64,000 nt of DNA from NCBI GenBank assembly GCA_017858515.1, contig JAFMBM010000005.1:22440-86439 (forward strand), written 5' to 3'. Numbering within the stretch: the stretch's first letter is position 1; each line of letters begins with the position of its first letter. The DNA comes from Cryomorphaceae bacterium. Its GTDB lineage: Bacteria; Bacteroidota; Bacteroidia; Flavobacteriales; Schleiferiaceae. Of this stretch, positions 1 to 8,291 are shown one piece after another. Under the pieces are notes generated by a model, which had not been told where the DNA came from, did no database searches, and saw only the letters and a program-made list of their open reading frames with translations. Both the position numbers and the translations under genes were made by a program.

Positions 1-230
1 CTGTGGAGCATTTCGGTAATGGCCAACTCCATTATGCTGTCGGCGTTTACCTGATCTACATATTGGTCTTCAATTAATCTCAACAATTGGCGAACCTTAG
101 CCTCCTCTGGAGATTGGAGTGAAAGGCTGCGAATAGAAACTCTATCCGCGCTCATATGTCCTATCCAGAGTCCTAGTGCAAGCACTAAACTTAGAACTAT
201 TGGAGTATAAATCGTCTTAATCCACCTCAT
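1..230 (-). CDS. S41-family C-terminal processing protease, N-terminal part only
   Basis: Reading the minus strand from an ATG at 230 gives about 76 residues that run off the left edge. The protein starts MRWIKTIY, has one hydrophobic segment (about residues 7-24), then a region with EDQYVDQV and IMELAITEML, which is how CtpA-type periplasmic serine proteases begin before their PDZ domain. The catalytic Ser/Lys pair lies outside the window. Its ATG overlaps the stop of the dCMP deaminase (ATGA), so the two genes are probably translated together. The family call rests on the short N-terminus and on the common Bacteroidota pairing of these two genes. Confidence 0.7.
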   Translation of the reverse strand, partial: MRWIKTIYTPIVLSLVLALGLWIGHMSADRVSIRSLSLQSPEEAKVRQLLRLIEDQYVDQVNADSIMELAITEMLH

Positions 231-643
231 AAATCCACCTTAACAATCTCTACACCCGCCTTTTCAAGAAAATCCAATCCGCTTCTGTCTTTATATTCTT
301 CTATATAGATCAACCTCTTTATCCCGGCTTGATGAATGAGCTTGCTACAATCTTTACATGGAGAAAGAGTGAGGTAAAGGCTTGCTCCCTCGCAACTGTG
401 ATTTGAAGAAGCCACTTTTAAGATGGCATTGGCTTCTGCATGCAGCACGTACCACTTTGTGTAGCCCTCTTCATCTTCGCAATAATTTTCAAATCCAGTG
501 GGTGTTCCATTGTAACCGTCCGAGATGATCATCCGACCCTTAACAATTAATGATCCCACTTTTCTTCTTTCACAATGCGAGAGCTTAGACCACTCAATAG
601 CCATTCTCAAATACGCTCTGTCGTACTTCTCTTGTTTACTCAT
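227..643 (-). CDS. Deoxycytidylate (dCMP) deaminase
   Basis: Zinc enzyme of the cytidine deaminase superfamily that converts dCMP to dUMP, feeding thymidylate synthesis in the cytoplasm. The 138-residue length fits the family. HAE (68-70) supplies the first zinc ligand and catalytic Glu, and PCKDC (95-99) supplies the two Cys ligands. The NGTPTG stretch near residue 45 is typical of dCMP rather than tRNA or cytosine deaminases. It lies upstream of the S41 protease with a 4-base overlap and 13 bases after the esterase stop, suggesting one minus-strand transcription unit. Confidence 0.93.
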   Translation of the reverse strand: MSKQEKYDRAYLRMAIEWSKLSHCERRKVGSLIVKGRMIISDGYNGTPTGFENYCEDEEGYTKWYVLHAEANAILKVASSNHSCEGASLYLTLSPCKDCSKLIHQAGIKRLIYIEEYKDRSGLDFLEKAGVEIVKVDL

Positions 644-656
644 AAAACTTGTCTGC

Positions 657-2048
657 TTAAGGGAGGCGCAAGGTGTCTCCGCTCAGCGATCCATCCTCGA
701 ACTGAATTTGTAAAACGTAGGTTTTGTTTTTTTGGATGGATAGTATTCCACTCCAATCTTTCGAACCAAGGCCACTTATTCGCATGCACTCCTTCCCTTC
801 CAGATTAAATAAACGCAAATCGCGGATGTTTCGTTCGCACTGAATGTGCCATCTATCTAAATTAAGATTGTAGCTTATTCTATAGTCTCGATTTAACTGG
901 TTTTCTACCGCCGTTACCCATCCTCGGGTGAGCCAGATGTAGGCCTCTGCAAATTCTCTGGCCCAATACCACTCCGAATGTTGTCCATCGCTATGAATAT
1001 ACTCCCTCGTTCTATTGTCGGTGAATCCAGAACGAATGAGCATGGTGTCCATCCTAAATACATTGGTAGCCACGCTCCCAGAGCCTTCCGATGAGCCCGC
1101 TATAGAATAGGTGCGTGTATTTCCTGTAGTGCTGGAAGTGTGATTCTCAACGTAGCCGAAAATCTGTTGATTATACCAATAGGCGGGTGAAAAAAGTAAA
1201 GCTCCAGCAAAAGAATTCGGATACTTCGCTAGGGCCGCAACACTAATTAAAGCTCCTAGTGAACTGCCTCCAATAAAAATTTGGTCTTCTTGAACTCGAT
1301 AATTCGTAGTCATAAAGTTCATAAGACTGTCGTGAACAAAGTCTATATAATCCCATCCTTCTCCACCACCTTGACTTCCAACCCAAGGTGAATATTCATC
1401 AATCCGCAAGCCACCTCCATTCTCTATCCCAACCACTATGGCGCCATAATCTCCCTGATTAAATAAATCATTTAAACTTTCGTCTACCTCCCATTCGCCC
1501 GAAAAGGACGTTTGACTATCAAAAAGATTTTGTCCGTCTTGAAGAATAAAAAGTGGGTAATCTTTCACCGAAGTATTGTAATCGGGTGGAAGATAAATCC
1601 ACACATCTCGTTGTCTATTAAGTGGATGCATAGAAAATTGTGGAATAATGGAAACATTCGATGCCGCAGTGCTTCCTCCTCCACCTATGCCTTCCCAACC
1701 GAGAATTTGCACTCTTAAAGTATCGCCTTGAGAATACGTGGCATTTCTATTGGGAATGAAGGCACCCGAAGCACTCCCCTCCACCGTTGGCCAGCTACCA
1801 CGGGTAAATTTGAACTGAAAACTACCGCTAGTCAAAATCTCTACGCGATAAACCAAATGGGTAGAATCGTAGAGGCATTCATGAGTGGCACTCATGGGGT
1901 TCCAGCTGTTAATGCTTCCAGCCAAATATATTTGCGATGCTGGAGGAGTGGTAGGAGGAATAGATGTGACCTCTATATACATCTGAGCTTCAGAACGAAA
2001 GCCCACAATGTTAAAAAACAATAGGCCTAAAAAAACAAATGCTTTCAT
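657..2048 (-). CDS. Secreted esterase of the enterochelin-esterase type with N-terminal starch-binding-like domain
   Basis: Predicted secreted alpha/beta hydrolase (esterase D / PF00756 type). The chosen ATG at 2048 gives a clean signal peptide, MKAFVFLGLLFFNIVGFRSEAQ-like; an ATG five codons upstream (2063) is the alternative. After the signal comes a beta domain with IYLAGSINSWNP, as in CBM20/AMPK-type glycan-binding modules (about residues 25-120). The hydrolase core has the nucleophile elbow GGSSLGA and a late HSDGQHSEW with the probable catalytic His. The last 75 residues (RLFNLEGKECM and following) resemble a type A T9SS sorting domain, so export through the type IX system is likely. 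The substrate is unknown. Confidence 0.8.
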   Translation of the reverse strand: MKAFVFLGLLFFNIVGFRSEAQMYIEVTSIPPTTPPASQIYLAGSINSWNPMSATHECLYDSTHLVYRVEILTSGSFQFKFTRGSWPTVEGSASGAFIPNRNATYSQGDTLRVQILGWEGIGGGGSTAASNVSIIPQFSMHPLNRQRDVWIYLPPDYNTSVKDYPLFILQDGQNLFDSQTSFSGEWEVDESLNDLFNQGDYGAIVVGIENGGGLRIDEYSPWVGSQGGGEGWDYIDFVHDSLMNFMTTNYRVQEDQIFIGGSSLGALISVAALAKYPNSFAGALLFSPAYWYNQQIFGYVENHTSSTTGNTRTYSIAGSSEGSGSVATNVFRMDTMLIRSGFTDNRTREYIHSDGQHSEWYWAREFAEAYIWLTRGWVTAVENQLNRDYRISYNLNLDRWHIQCERNIRDLRLFNLEGKECMRISGLGSKDWSGILSIQKNKTYVLQIQFEDGSLSGDTLRLP

Positions 2049-2070
2049 GTAAGCAATATACATGAAAGCA
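2040..2070. repeat. Perfect 12-base inverted repeat over the esterase start codons
   Basis: TGCTTTCATGTA (2040-2051) and its exact complement TACATGAAAGCA (2059-2070) are separated by 7 bases. Both in-frame ATG candidates of the esterase (2063 and 2048) lie inside the stem. It sits 10 bases past the 3' end of tRNA-Leu, so it could be the tRNA terminator/processing hairpin, a translational switch, or both. There is no U-tract directly after it. Confidence 0.7.
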
Positions 2071-2079
2071 CTGCAATTG

Positions 2080-2161
2080 TACCCAGGACCGGGGTCGAAC
2101 CGGTACAGGTCGCCCTACTGGTGTTTGAGACCAGCGCGTCTACCAATTCCGCCACCTGGGC
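2080..2161 (-). tRNA. tRNA-Leu (anticodon CAA)
   Basis: The minus strand from 2161 folds as a class II tRNA: acceptor GCCCAGG with CCTGGGT (one G-U at the first pair), D-arm GGCGGAATTGGTAGAC, anticodon arm CTGGT-CTCAAAC-ACCAG with anticodon CAA, a long variable arm, and TYC arm with GGTTCGACCCC. CCA is not encoded. It decodes UUG. Confidence 0.95.
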
Positions 2162-2180
2162 GCTAATAAATAGCGAAGCG

Positions 2181-2188
2181 CAAAAGTA
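2181..2188 (-). promoter_or_regulatory. Probable -7 element for tRNA-Leu
   Basis: On the minus strand TACTTTTG matches the Bacteroidota -7 consensus TAnnTTTG and is followed by GCGC. It ends 19 bases before the tRNA. The tRNA-Cys gene has an almost identical element (TATTTTTGCGC). No clear -33 element was seen. Confidence 0.45.
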
Positions 2189-2319
2189 GCACCAAGTTGT
2201 TGAAATAAAAAGCTATTCAAATCAGATATTTTCACACTAGTTTTAAACAATATTTTCACTAGATTTGCAGCCCTTTTTCAGGCCTCAAGGTCAAGAGGAA
2301 CAAAAGATTAAACAACACA

Positions 2320-3252
2320 TTGGAACCAAAAGCTAAGATCTTTGCTGCCAGAGGCTCGATGGAGCTCGCCTCTAAGATTGCGTTGGCCTATGGTCAGGAC
2401 CTTGGCAATGTGATTGTCACTGAGTTTGCAGATGGTGAATTTCAGCCTTCTTTTGAAGAGACGGTTCGAGGTGGGCGAGTGTTTCTCATTGGAAGTACTC
2501 ATCAGCCGAACTCGAATCTTATGGAGTTGTTATTGATGTGTGATGCGGCTAAACGTGCTTCTGCCAAGCATATAACCGCTGTAATGCCGTACTTTGGTTG
2601 GGCAAGACAAGATAGAAAAGACAAAAGCCGAGTTCCGATAGGGGCTAAGCTTGTGGCCAATTTGTTGAAATCTGCGGGTGCAACACGCGTGATGACAATG
2701 GATTTACATGCCGATCAGATTCAGGGGTTTTTCGAAATGCCTGTAGATCATTTATACGTTAGCTCTCTCTTTGTTCCGCATATCAAGGCGAAGAATATAG
2801 AGAATTTGGTGATTGGTTCGCCTGATATAGGTGGATCAAAAAGAGCCAATAGCTATGCTAAAATGTTGCAATCGGAAATGGTAATCTGTTACAAACAGCG
2901 CAAACGTGCCAATGTAATTGATTCCATGACGGTTATAGGAGATGTACAAGGACGCAATGTGATTCTTGTAGACGATATGATTGATACTGCTGGAACTTTA
3001 ACAAAAGCGGCAGATATGTTAATAGACCAAGGAGCTGCTAGTGTTAGTGCTTATTGTACCCACCCGCTACTCTCTGGAAATGCTTATGAAAGAATTGAAG
3101 CGTCGAAGCTAGATGAGTTGGTGGTATCAGACACTATTCCTCTGCGAATACAAAGCCCAAAAATCAAAGTGATTTCTGTGGCTGACCATTTTGCCAGAGT
3201 AATGTGGAAGGTTCATCACCATGAGTCCATCAGCTCGCACTTTATAATGTAG
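2320..3252 (+). CDS. prs: Ribose-phosphate pyrophosphokinase
   Basis: Makes PRPP from ribose 5-phosphate and ATP for purine, pyrimidine, His and Trp synthesis. The 310 residues align end to end with bacterial Prs in memory: DLHADQIQGFF (128-138) and the PRPP-binding loop VDDMIDTAGT (217-226) are intact. Translation starts at a TTG that gives MEPKAKIF, the usual Bacteroidota N-terminus; no ATG fits. A possible -7 element TAGATTTG lies at 2260-2267. It is followed after 23 bases by rplY and then pth, a common order. Confidence 0.96.
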   Translation: MEPKAKIFAARGSMELASKIALAYGQDLGNVIVTEFADGEFQPSFEETVRGGRVFLIGSTHQPNSNLMELLLMCDAAKRASAKHITAVMPYFGWARQDRKDKSRVPIGAKLVANLLKSAGATRVMTMDLHADQIQGFFEMPVDHLYVSSLFVPHIKAKNIENLVIGSPDIGGSKRANSYAKMLQSEMVICYKQRKRANVIDSMTVIGDVQGRNVILVDDMIDTAGTLTKAADMLIDQGAASVSAYCTHPLLSGNAYERIEASKLDELVVSDTIPLRIQSPKIKVISVADHFARVMWKVHHHESISSHFIM

Positions 3253-3275
3253 AACAGAAGGACAAATTCGATACC

Positions 3276-3899
3276 ATGAAGTCGTTAGAAATCAAAGGCG
3301 CATTGCGCACTGAACTGGGAACAAAGCACGCAATCCATTTACGCAGAGAAGGACAAGTTCCTTGCGTAGTATACGGAGGCGAGGCACCCATCCATTTTTC
3401 AGCTGATACAGCAGCATTCCGTACGTTGGCTTATACGCCAGATGTATATGCGGTTACCATTAACTTGGGCTCCAAGTCTGTTAAAGCGGTTATGATGGAC
3501 CTTCAGTTTCATCCCGTTACTGATGCTATTCTCCACGTAGATTTCATGGAGTTAGTAGATGGTAAAGCGGTACAAGTAGATATTCCTATTTCGCTTATGG
3601 GTGTTGCAAGGGGTGTTAGAAACGGAGGAAGAATGAAGCAAAACCTTCGCAAACTTTCCGTTAAAGCCCTTCCGATGAACCTTCCCGCAAATATTGAGAT
3701 TAATATTTCAGACTTGAGAATTGGTCAAAGTATTAAAGTGGAAGATCTGAAGAAAACCGGCGATTTCGAATTCATCAACTCTGGTGGAGCTGTAATCGTA
3801 AGCATTGCAACCTCTCGTAAGGTTGTTGCAGATGAGGAAGAAGATGAGGATGCTCCCGAGGCAAGCTCTGAAGCTAACGAGGCTGCTGCTGAGGCTTAA
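3276..3899 (+). CDS. rplY: 50S ribosomal protein L25/general stress protein Ctc
   Basis: Binds 5S rRNA in the large subunit. At 207 residues it is the long CTC form: an N-terminal L25 beta-barrel (about 1-95, including the typical EGQVPCVVYGG) followed by the TL5-type C-terminal domain (about 96-180) and an acidic, Ala/Glu-rich tail. The ATG lies 23 bases after prs. The gene is 8 bases from pth, so prs-rplY-pth probably form one operon. Confidence 0.95.
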   Translation: MKSLEIKGALRTELGTKHAIHLRREGQVPCVVYGGEAPIHFSADTAAFRTLAYTPDVYAVTINLGSKSVKAVMMDLQFHPVTDAILHVDFMELVDGKAVQVDIPISLMGVARGVRNGGRMKQNLRKLSVKALPMNLPANIEINISDLRIGQSIKVEDLKKTGDFEFINSGGAVIVSIATSRKVVADEEEDEDAPEASSEANEAAAEA

Positions 3900-3907
3900 T
3901 TTTAACT

Positions 3908-4474
3908 ATGAGGCGTTTCCTTATTACTGGACTGGGCAATCCTGGTTCGGAGTATTCTGAAACAAGACATAATATAGGATTCAAAGTGCTAGACTCTTTA
4001 GCTAAAGAGTCTGGCATTTCTTTTTCTAGCTCCCGATATGGCGATTTGGCTGAACTTTCTCTCAAAGGAAGAAAGCTCTTTCTCTTAAAGCCAAACACCT
4101 ACATGAACTTAAGCGGAAAGGCCGTTCGGTTTCATTTAAATACATTAAAGCTTACTCCACAGGAGCTTCTTGTCGTTACCGATGAACTAGCCCTACCATA
4201 TGGGAAACTGCGTTTAAAATCGAAAGGAAGCGATGGTGGCCACAATGGTCTCAAAAGCCTTATCGCTGAGCTTTCAACAAGCGACTTTCCTAGACTACGT
4301 TTTGGTATTTCTAACGAATTCCAAAAAGGAAGACAGGTAGATTACGTCTTAGGTCTGTGGGATGAGACTGAACTTAAAGATCTTCCCCAACATATTCAAA
4401 AGTGTTCTGATTGTATAAAGAGTTTTGCGCTGGAAGGAATATCCAATGCAATGAACACCTACAACTCTAAGTAA
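3908..4474 (+). CDS. pth: Peptidyl-tRNA hydrolase
   Basis: Recycles peptidyl-tRNA released by stalled ribosomes. The 188 residues carry GLGNPGSEYSETRHNIG with the catalytic His21, the TDELALPYGKLRL segment with the conserved Asp, and GSDGGHNGL, all as in Pth. It follows rplY by 8 bases and ends exactly where the convergent gatC ends on the opposite strand. Confidence 0.96.
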   Translation: MRRFLITGLGNPGSEYSETRHNIGFKVLDSLAKESGISFSSSRYGDLAELSLKGRKLFLLKPNTYMNLSGKAVRFHLNTLKLTPQELLVVTDELALPYGKLRLKSKGSDGGHNGLKSLIAELSTSDFPRLRFGISNEFQKGRQVDYVLGLWDETELKDLPQHIQKCSDCIKSFALEGISNAMNTYNSK

Positions 4475-4768
4475 TTAACTGTCTTTAAGCACTCGCGGAA
4501 AGCGGAAATAATCTGTGTCTCTATTAGGCGCATTCTTTAGCGCATCTTCTTTTGTGATGCGTATTTCGGCCTTGTCCTCTCTCAACTTATCTACCTCAGG
4601 ATTCATATAAATCAAAGGCTCTACGCCTTTTAAGTCTAGTTCTGATATACGATCTACAAATCCCAGCATCTTATCTAAATCATTCATCATCTCATCCATC
4701 TCAGAATCTGAAAATTCTAATCGGGCTAAATGGGCTAATTTTTCTATTTGATCTCGTGTTAACTTCAT
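4475..4768 (-). CDS. gatC: Asp-tRNA(Asn)/Glu-tRNA(Gln) amidotransferase subunit C
   Basis: Small subunit that stabilises the GatAB transamidase. The 97 residues show the family pattern: IEKLAHLARLEFSDSE near the start, LDKMLGFVDRISELDLKGVEPL in the middle, and a C-terminal R-D-DYFRFPRVL segment. Its ATG overlaps the stop of plsC by 4 bases (ATGA), so it is translationally coupled to it. gatA and gatB are not nearby. Confidence 0.94.
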   Translation of the reverse strand: MKLTRDQIEKLAHLARLEFSDSEMDEMMNDLDKMLGFVDRISELDLKGVEPLIYMNPEVDKLREDKAEIRITKEDALKNAPNRDTDYFRFPRVLKDS

Positions 4769-5496
4769 TCCTTTATTTCGTAATAATCTAATTCGTTTGA
4801 AATCACATTCCTAGCTTCTTCTCTCAATTCCTTTATCGTTTTTCCAGCGGTTTCAATAACCGGATGAACGGTTACATTTAAGCGCCCCGGTCCGCCCTGG
4901 AACCAAGAGTAAGGAAAATGTTTTTTATTGTCTCCAAAGGTAATTGGAAGAATAGGAATGTTCTTTTCTAAGGCCAAACGGAAAGCCCCGTCCTTAAAAT
5001 TTCCCAAGCGTACCGATGGATCTGGAACGCCTCCCTCTGGATAAATACATAAACTCAAGCCCTCATCTAGCTTTTGAGCCGCTATTTCAAAAGCACGAGA
5101 CCTACTACGCACGGAACTTCTATCTACAAGAATATTGGTCCGTTTATAAAAAAAACCAAAAATGGGAAGTTGTGCAAGCTCCTTTTTACCGATAAATAAA
5201 AAGGTTCTCGGCACTAACAGCAAGGTGCATGGTATATCGAGCATACTGGTATGATTGGCTACGATTATAAGTTGTTCTGGTAAGTTTGGAACTGGTTTCT
5301 TGACCTTTAATGGTGTTCCAATTAGCAGTAAAACACCTTTTGCCCAGATGCGGGCAAACTTGAAAAACTGCGGATATTGCTTTTCACTTTTACTGTAGTA
5401 AAGAATGAAAGACGAAATAGCTAGAATTACACAGAATACGACTATGTAAAACCAAACCTTCCAAAGAAGTGAAAATGGGGCCGCAATCGCTTTCAC
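4765..5496 (-). CDS. plsC: 1-acyl-sn-glycerol-3-phosphate acyltransferase
   Basis: Acylates lysophosphatidic acid to phosphatidic acid at the inner membrane. One N-terminal membrane segment (about residues 12-31) is followed by NHTSMLD (the NHxxxxD catalytic box), the KRTNILVDR block and YPEGG (the FPEG-like box). At 243 residues it has the usual family length. Translation starts at a GTG (5496). A -7-like element CAAAAGTA (reverse TACTTTTG) lies only 4 bases upstream, so the mRNA would have almost no leader. Confidence 0.93.
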   Translation of the reverse strand: MKAIAAPFSLLWKVWFYIVVFCVILAISSFILYYSKSEKQYPQFFKFARIWAKGVLLLIGTPLKVKKPVPNLPEQLIIVANHTSMLDIPCTLLLVPRTFLFIGKKELAQLPIFGFFYKRTNILVDRSSVRSRSRAFEIAAQKLDEGLSLCIYPEGGVPDPSVRLGNFKDGAFRLALEKNIPILPITFGDNKKHFPYSWFQGGPGRLNVTVHPVIETAGKTIKELREEARNVISNELDYYEIKE

Positions 5497-5500
5497 TTCG

Positions 5501-5528
5501 CAAAAGTAGGTAAACCAAAGGGGTCCAA
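5501..5528 (-). promoter_or_regulatory. Probable plsC promoter
   Basis: Minus strand: TTG (5528-5526), 17 bases, then TACTTTTG (5508-5501), matching the Bacteroidota TTG / TAnnTTTG arrangement. It points at plsC and overlaps, back to back, the region driving trpS. Confidence 0.45.
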
Positions 5529-5530
5529 CG

Positions 5531-5538
5531 TACCTTTG
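5531..5538 (+). promoter_or_regulatory. Probable trpS -7 element
   Basis: TACCTTTG matches TAnnTTTG on the plus strand, 20 bases before the trpS ATG. No good -33 TTG was found at the expected spacing. Confidence 0.4.
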
Positions 5539-5558
5539 TGCTCTATAGAATTTGATTT

Positions 5559-6533
5559 ATGTCGAGAATCCTTACTGGTATACAAAGCTCTGGAAAACCG
5601 CATCTGGGAAACATTTTAGGCGCAATTCTGCCTGCTTTAGATCTGGCCAGACATTCTGAAAACGACTGCTTCTATTTTATCGCAGATCTGCACTCTCTAA
5701 CTACGGTGAAAGATGCGGCTCTTCTGAAAGAGAACACGCGCGCAGTGGCAGCAGCTTGGCTGGCTTGTGGGCTCGATACCTCTAGACATACTTTTTACAG
5801 ACAAAGCGATCTTCCACAAGTAGCTGAGTTTACTTGGTATTTAAGCTGCTTCACTCCCTATCCAATGCTCGCGAATGCGCATTCGTTTAAAGATAAAAGC
5901 GATCGGTTGAAGGATGTTAATGCTGGCTTGTTTGTTTATCCTGTACTCATGGCAGCCGATATTCTTATGTACGATGCACAATTCGTTCCTGTTGGAAAAG
6001 ATCAGAAGCAACACCTAGAAATTACCCGAGATATTGCTAATGCAGTGAATAAGTATCATACATCTGAACTACTAGTGGTTCCAGAAGCCAGCATTCGTGA
6101 AGATGTTATGACTGTTATTGGTACAGATGGACAAAAGATGAGTAAGAGCTACGGAAATATTATTGATGTTTTCGCGACTGAAAAGACACTAAAGAAACAA
6201 ATTGGGACGATTATTACTGATTCTATTCCACTTGAAGAACCAAAGGAGCCTGAGTCTTGCAATGTTTTCAATCTCTATAAACTATTGGCCTCACCTGAAG
6301 CGGTTGAGGAAATGGCGAACCTTTATAGACGTGGCGGTTACGGCTATGGACATGCTAAAAGTGCACTGCTTGGGGTAATCTTGGATCGCTTTGCGGAGGA
6401 GCGTAAACGGTACGAGTTCTTTATGCAAAACCCAGAAGTACTTGAAGAAAGACTTAAAGAAGGTGCAGAAAAAGCAGCTGAAACGGCCAATGTCGTACTA
6501 TCGAGATTGAGATCTGCTCTGGGTTATTCCTGA
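5559..6533 (+). CDS. trpS: Tryptophanyl-tRNA synthetase
   Basis: Class I synthetase that charges tRNA-Trp. The 324 residues contain the HIGH-like KPHLGN (13-18), GKDQKQHLE (147-153) as in TrpRS, and KMSKS (193-197). Start and length agree with the bacterial family. It shares a divergent promoter region with plsC; its last 10 bases overlap the convergent acetyltransferase gene. Confidence 0.96.
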   Translation: MSRILTGIQSSGKPHLGNILGAILPALDLARHSENDCFYFIADLHSLTTVKDAALLKENTRAVAAAWLACGLDTSRHTFYRQSDLPQVAEFTWYLSCFTPYPMLANAHSFKDKSDRLKDVNAGLFVYPVLMAADILMYDAQFVPVGKDQKQHLEITRDIANAVNKYHTSELLVVPEASIREDVMTVIGTDGQKMSKSYGNIIDVFATEKTLKKQIGTIITDSIPLEEPKEPESCNVFNLYKLLASPEAVEEMANLYRRGGYGYGHAKSALLGVILDRFAEERKRYEFFMQNPEVLEERLKEGAEKAAETANVVLSRLRSALGYS

Positions 6534-6985
6534 TTTCTTTGCCTGGCGGGGCGCATCATATAAAAATGCGCAATCTCGTCTTCCCAGAATTTTTCAGATA
6601 TAATTTCGAATCCAAAACTTTGATAAAAAGGAACCAGATAATACTGAGCCATTATTTTAATTTCAACATTGCCAAATGCAGTTTGACAAGAACTTAAAGT
6701 GTGCTGCATTAAACCTCTCCCTAAATTTTTACCTCGATTTTCTTTAGAAATCAGCACTCGGCCAATGGATAATTGGGGATACAATTCTTTGGGTGGAAGG
6801 ATTCGCGCATAGGCAATTAGCTTTTGATCGCTAAATCCAAGAATGTGAATAGAGTGGGCGTCATGATTATCTAAGTCCTGATAAACACAATTCTGTTCTA
6901 CAACAAAAACCTCTTGACGAAGTCGAAGAATAGCATAGAGCTCTTCCACTCCCAAGTCATATCCCCTTTTCTCTACAATCTTCAT
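6524..6985 (-). CDS. GNAT acetyltransferase, ElaA family
   Basis: Predicted cytoplasmic acetyl-CoA-dependent N-acetyltransferase of 153 residues. The pattern LRQEVFVVEQNCVYQDLDNHD near the start and IGRVLISKENRGKNLGRGLM (the acetyl-CoA pyrophosphate-binding loop, R-x-x-G-x-G type) are those of ElaA. The substrate of this family is not established. It converges on trpS with a 10-base overlap. Confidence 0.88.
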   Translation of the reverse strand: MKIVEKRGYDLGVEELYAILRLRQEVFVVEQNCVYQDLDNHDAHSIHILGFSDQKLIAYARILPPKELYPQLSIGRVLISKENRGKNLGRGLMQHTLSSCQTAFGNVEIKIMAQYYLVPFYQSFGFEIISEKFWEDEIAHFYMMRPARQRNQE

Positions 6986-6995
6986 TTGGTGAAAA

Positions 6996-7028
6996 TAAAA
7001 AACGCCCTTGATAAAAGGCGCATTTTTA
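6996..7028 (-). terminator. Rho-independent terminator after the outer-membrane protein gene
   Basis: Minus strand: CGCCTT, a short loop, AAGGGCG (one bulged G), then a run of T. On the plus strand it reads ACGCCCTTGATAAAAGGCG followed by CATTTTT, so it may act in both directions. Confidence 0.6.
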
Positions 7029-7041
7029 CTTGTTGTCTTTT

Positions 7042-8286
7042 TTAGAATGAAAATCCAATAGTGACATTCATATTATTTAGTGAGGAAATCTCATTTCCAG
7101 CAGCGTCAAGCGGGCCATATCCATCTCTAAACAAAGGATTCAAATCGTACTGAGCAGTGATTTTAAAACTGTTAAACCCTATCTGACCCATTAGACCATA
7201 GCGCAAGGAATTGGTGTATAAATTACCGCTTGTCTCTTGGGAAACATCATCATTAAAGGAGTCTATATACTCTATTTCACTTTTGGAACCGAGTCTAATT
7301 CCCCCATAACCTCCTACACCCAGTGTGAAGCCATTGTCCATTCCTTTATCACTTAAATCAAGTTGAAACATTAGAGGAACATTTAAATAGCACATGCTCC
7401 ATTCTGAGTCTTGAATATTCAGGCTCGGATCGTTAATGAATGCTACACGTTGATCGCCACCATTATCCACCTTACTCAGGTAATTGTTCCCCCTTAGTTT
7501 CCAATCGTGCCAAGAAAATCCAAATCCGTATTTCACATAAAGCTTGTTCCCTGGTGCGCCTAGTCTAGTTTTCCAGTTGAAACCCAAATCCCACACATTA
7601 GATGAATAATAATCTAGTTCGCCATTGTCTGCCAAGGTGTTTCCATCCTGATCGATAAGAAAATTCCATCCACCGTGAAAGTCGAGTACAAAATTGGTGG
7701 TATTGTCGTTTTTCTTCTTTTTATCCCAATCAAACTCATCCTCCCAATCGAATTCTAAATCTTCAATCTCATCTGAGTCTGAGTCAAATTCGAACCAATC
7801 TGAGCCCTCGTCTCCTTCAATATTTGCTGGAGACTCCATGGCGCTTCCCTCTTCATAGGACTTTGCTTCTGCCAACCACTGTTCTTCGAATGTTTCACCC
7901 GACTTATTAGTGGTTGTTTTGTTCTTATTGGTTACGGCCTCGCTGTAATTTTTTCCAGCAACTTCAATTTCTGCCTCTAGCTCTTCTAATCTTTTTTCGG
8001 TTTGTTCAACAATCTTATCTCTTTGTTTTTGAGCTTCATCTTGCGAAATTTTACCTTCTTTGAACTGTTTATTTACCGCGCTCATCTTTGTGTTTTGCTC
8101 AGAGATTACCTTCTGTATTTCGCGGGTTTTCATTTGAATCTCTTGAAGCATGGTTGCCAAGTCTTCACCATTCGGCACCATTTCTACTCTTGTTCCATTC
8201 ATGTCTACCACTACGGTGTCTTTCTGACCGGCTAGGGAAAGACTGGCAGCAATAGAGATTGCTGCAATAACAACTGTTTTTTTCAT
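7042..8286 (-). CDS. Outer-membrane beta-barrel protein with coiled coil and acidic linker
   Basis: The ATG at 8286 gives MKKTVVIAAISIAASLSLAGQ, a clean signal peptide, and lies 5 bases after the upstream gene; a longer frame would overlap that gene. After the signal there is a charged coiled-coil stretch (mature residues about 25-110, LQEIQMKTREIQKVISEQN and following), then a very acidic D/E/S/W linker ending in a KKKK run, then alternating aromatic beta strands to a terminal NMNVTIGFSF, as in porin-family barrels ending in Phe. It is the third gene of a sigma/anti-sigma cassette. Function unknown. Confidence 0.8.
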   Translation of the reverse strand: MKKTVVIAAISIAASLSLAGQKDTVVVDMNGTRVEMVPNGEDLATMLQEIQMKTREIQKVISEQNTKMSAVNKQFKEGKISQDEAQKQRDKIVEQTEKRLEELEAEIEVAGKNYSEAVTNKNKTTTNKSGETFEEQWLAEAKSYEEGSAMESPANIEGDEGSDWFEFDSDSDEIEDLEFDWEDEFDWDKKKKNDNTTNFVLDFHGGWNFLIDQDGNTLADNGELDYYSSNVWDLGFNWKTRLGAPGNKLYVKYGFGFSWHDWKLRGNNYLSKVDNGGDQRVAFINDPSLNIQDSEWSMCYLNVPLMFQLDLSDKGMDNGFTLGVGGYGGIRLGSKSEIEYIDSFNDDVSQETSGNLYTNSLRYGLMGQIGFNSFKITAQYDLNPLFRDGYGPLDAAGNEISSLNNMNVTIGFSF

Positions 8287-8291
8287 TTTTT

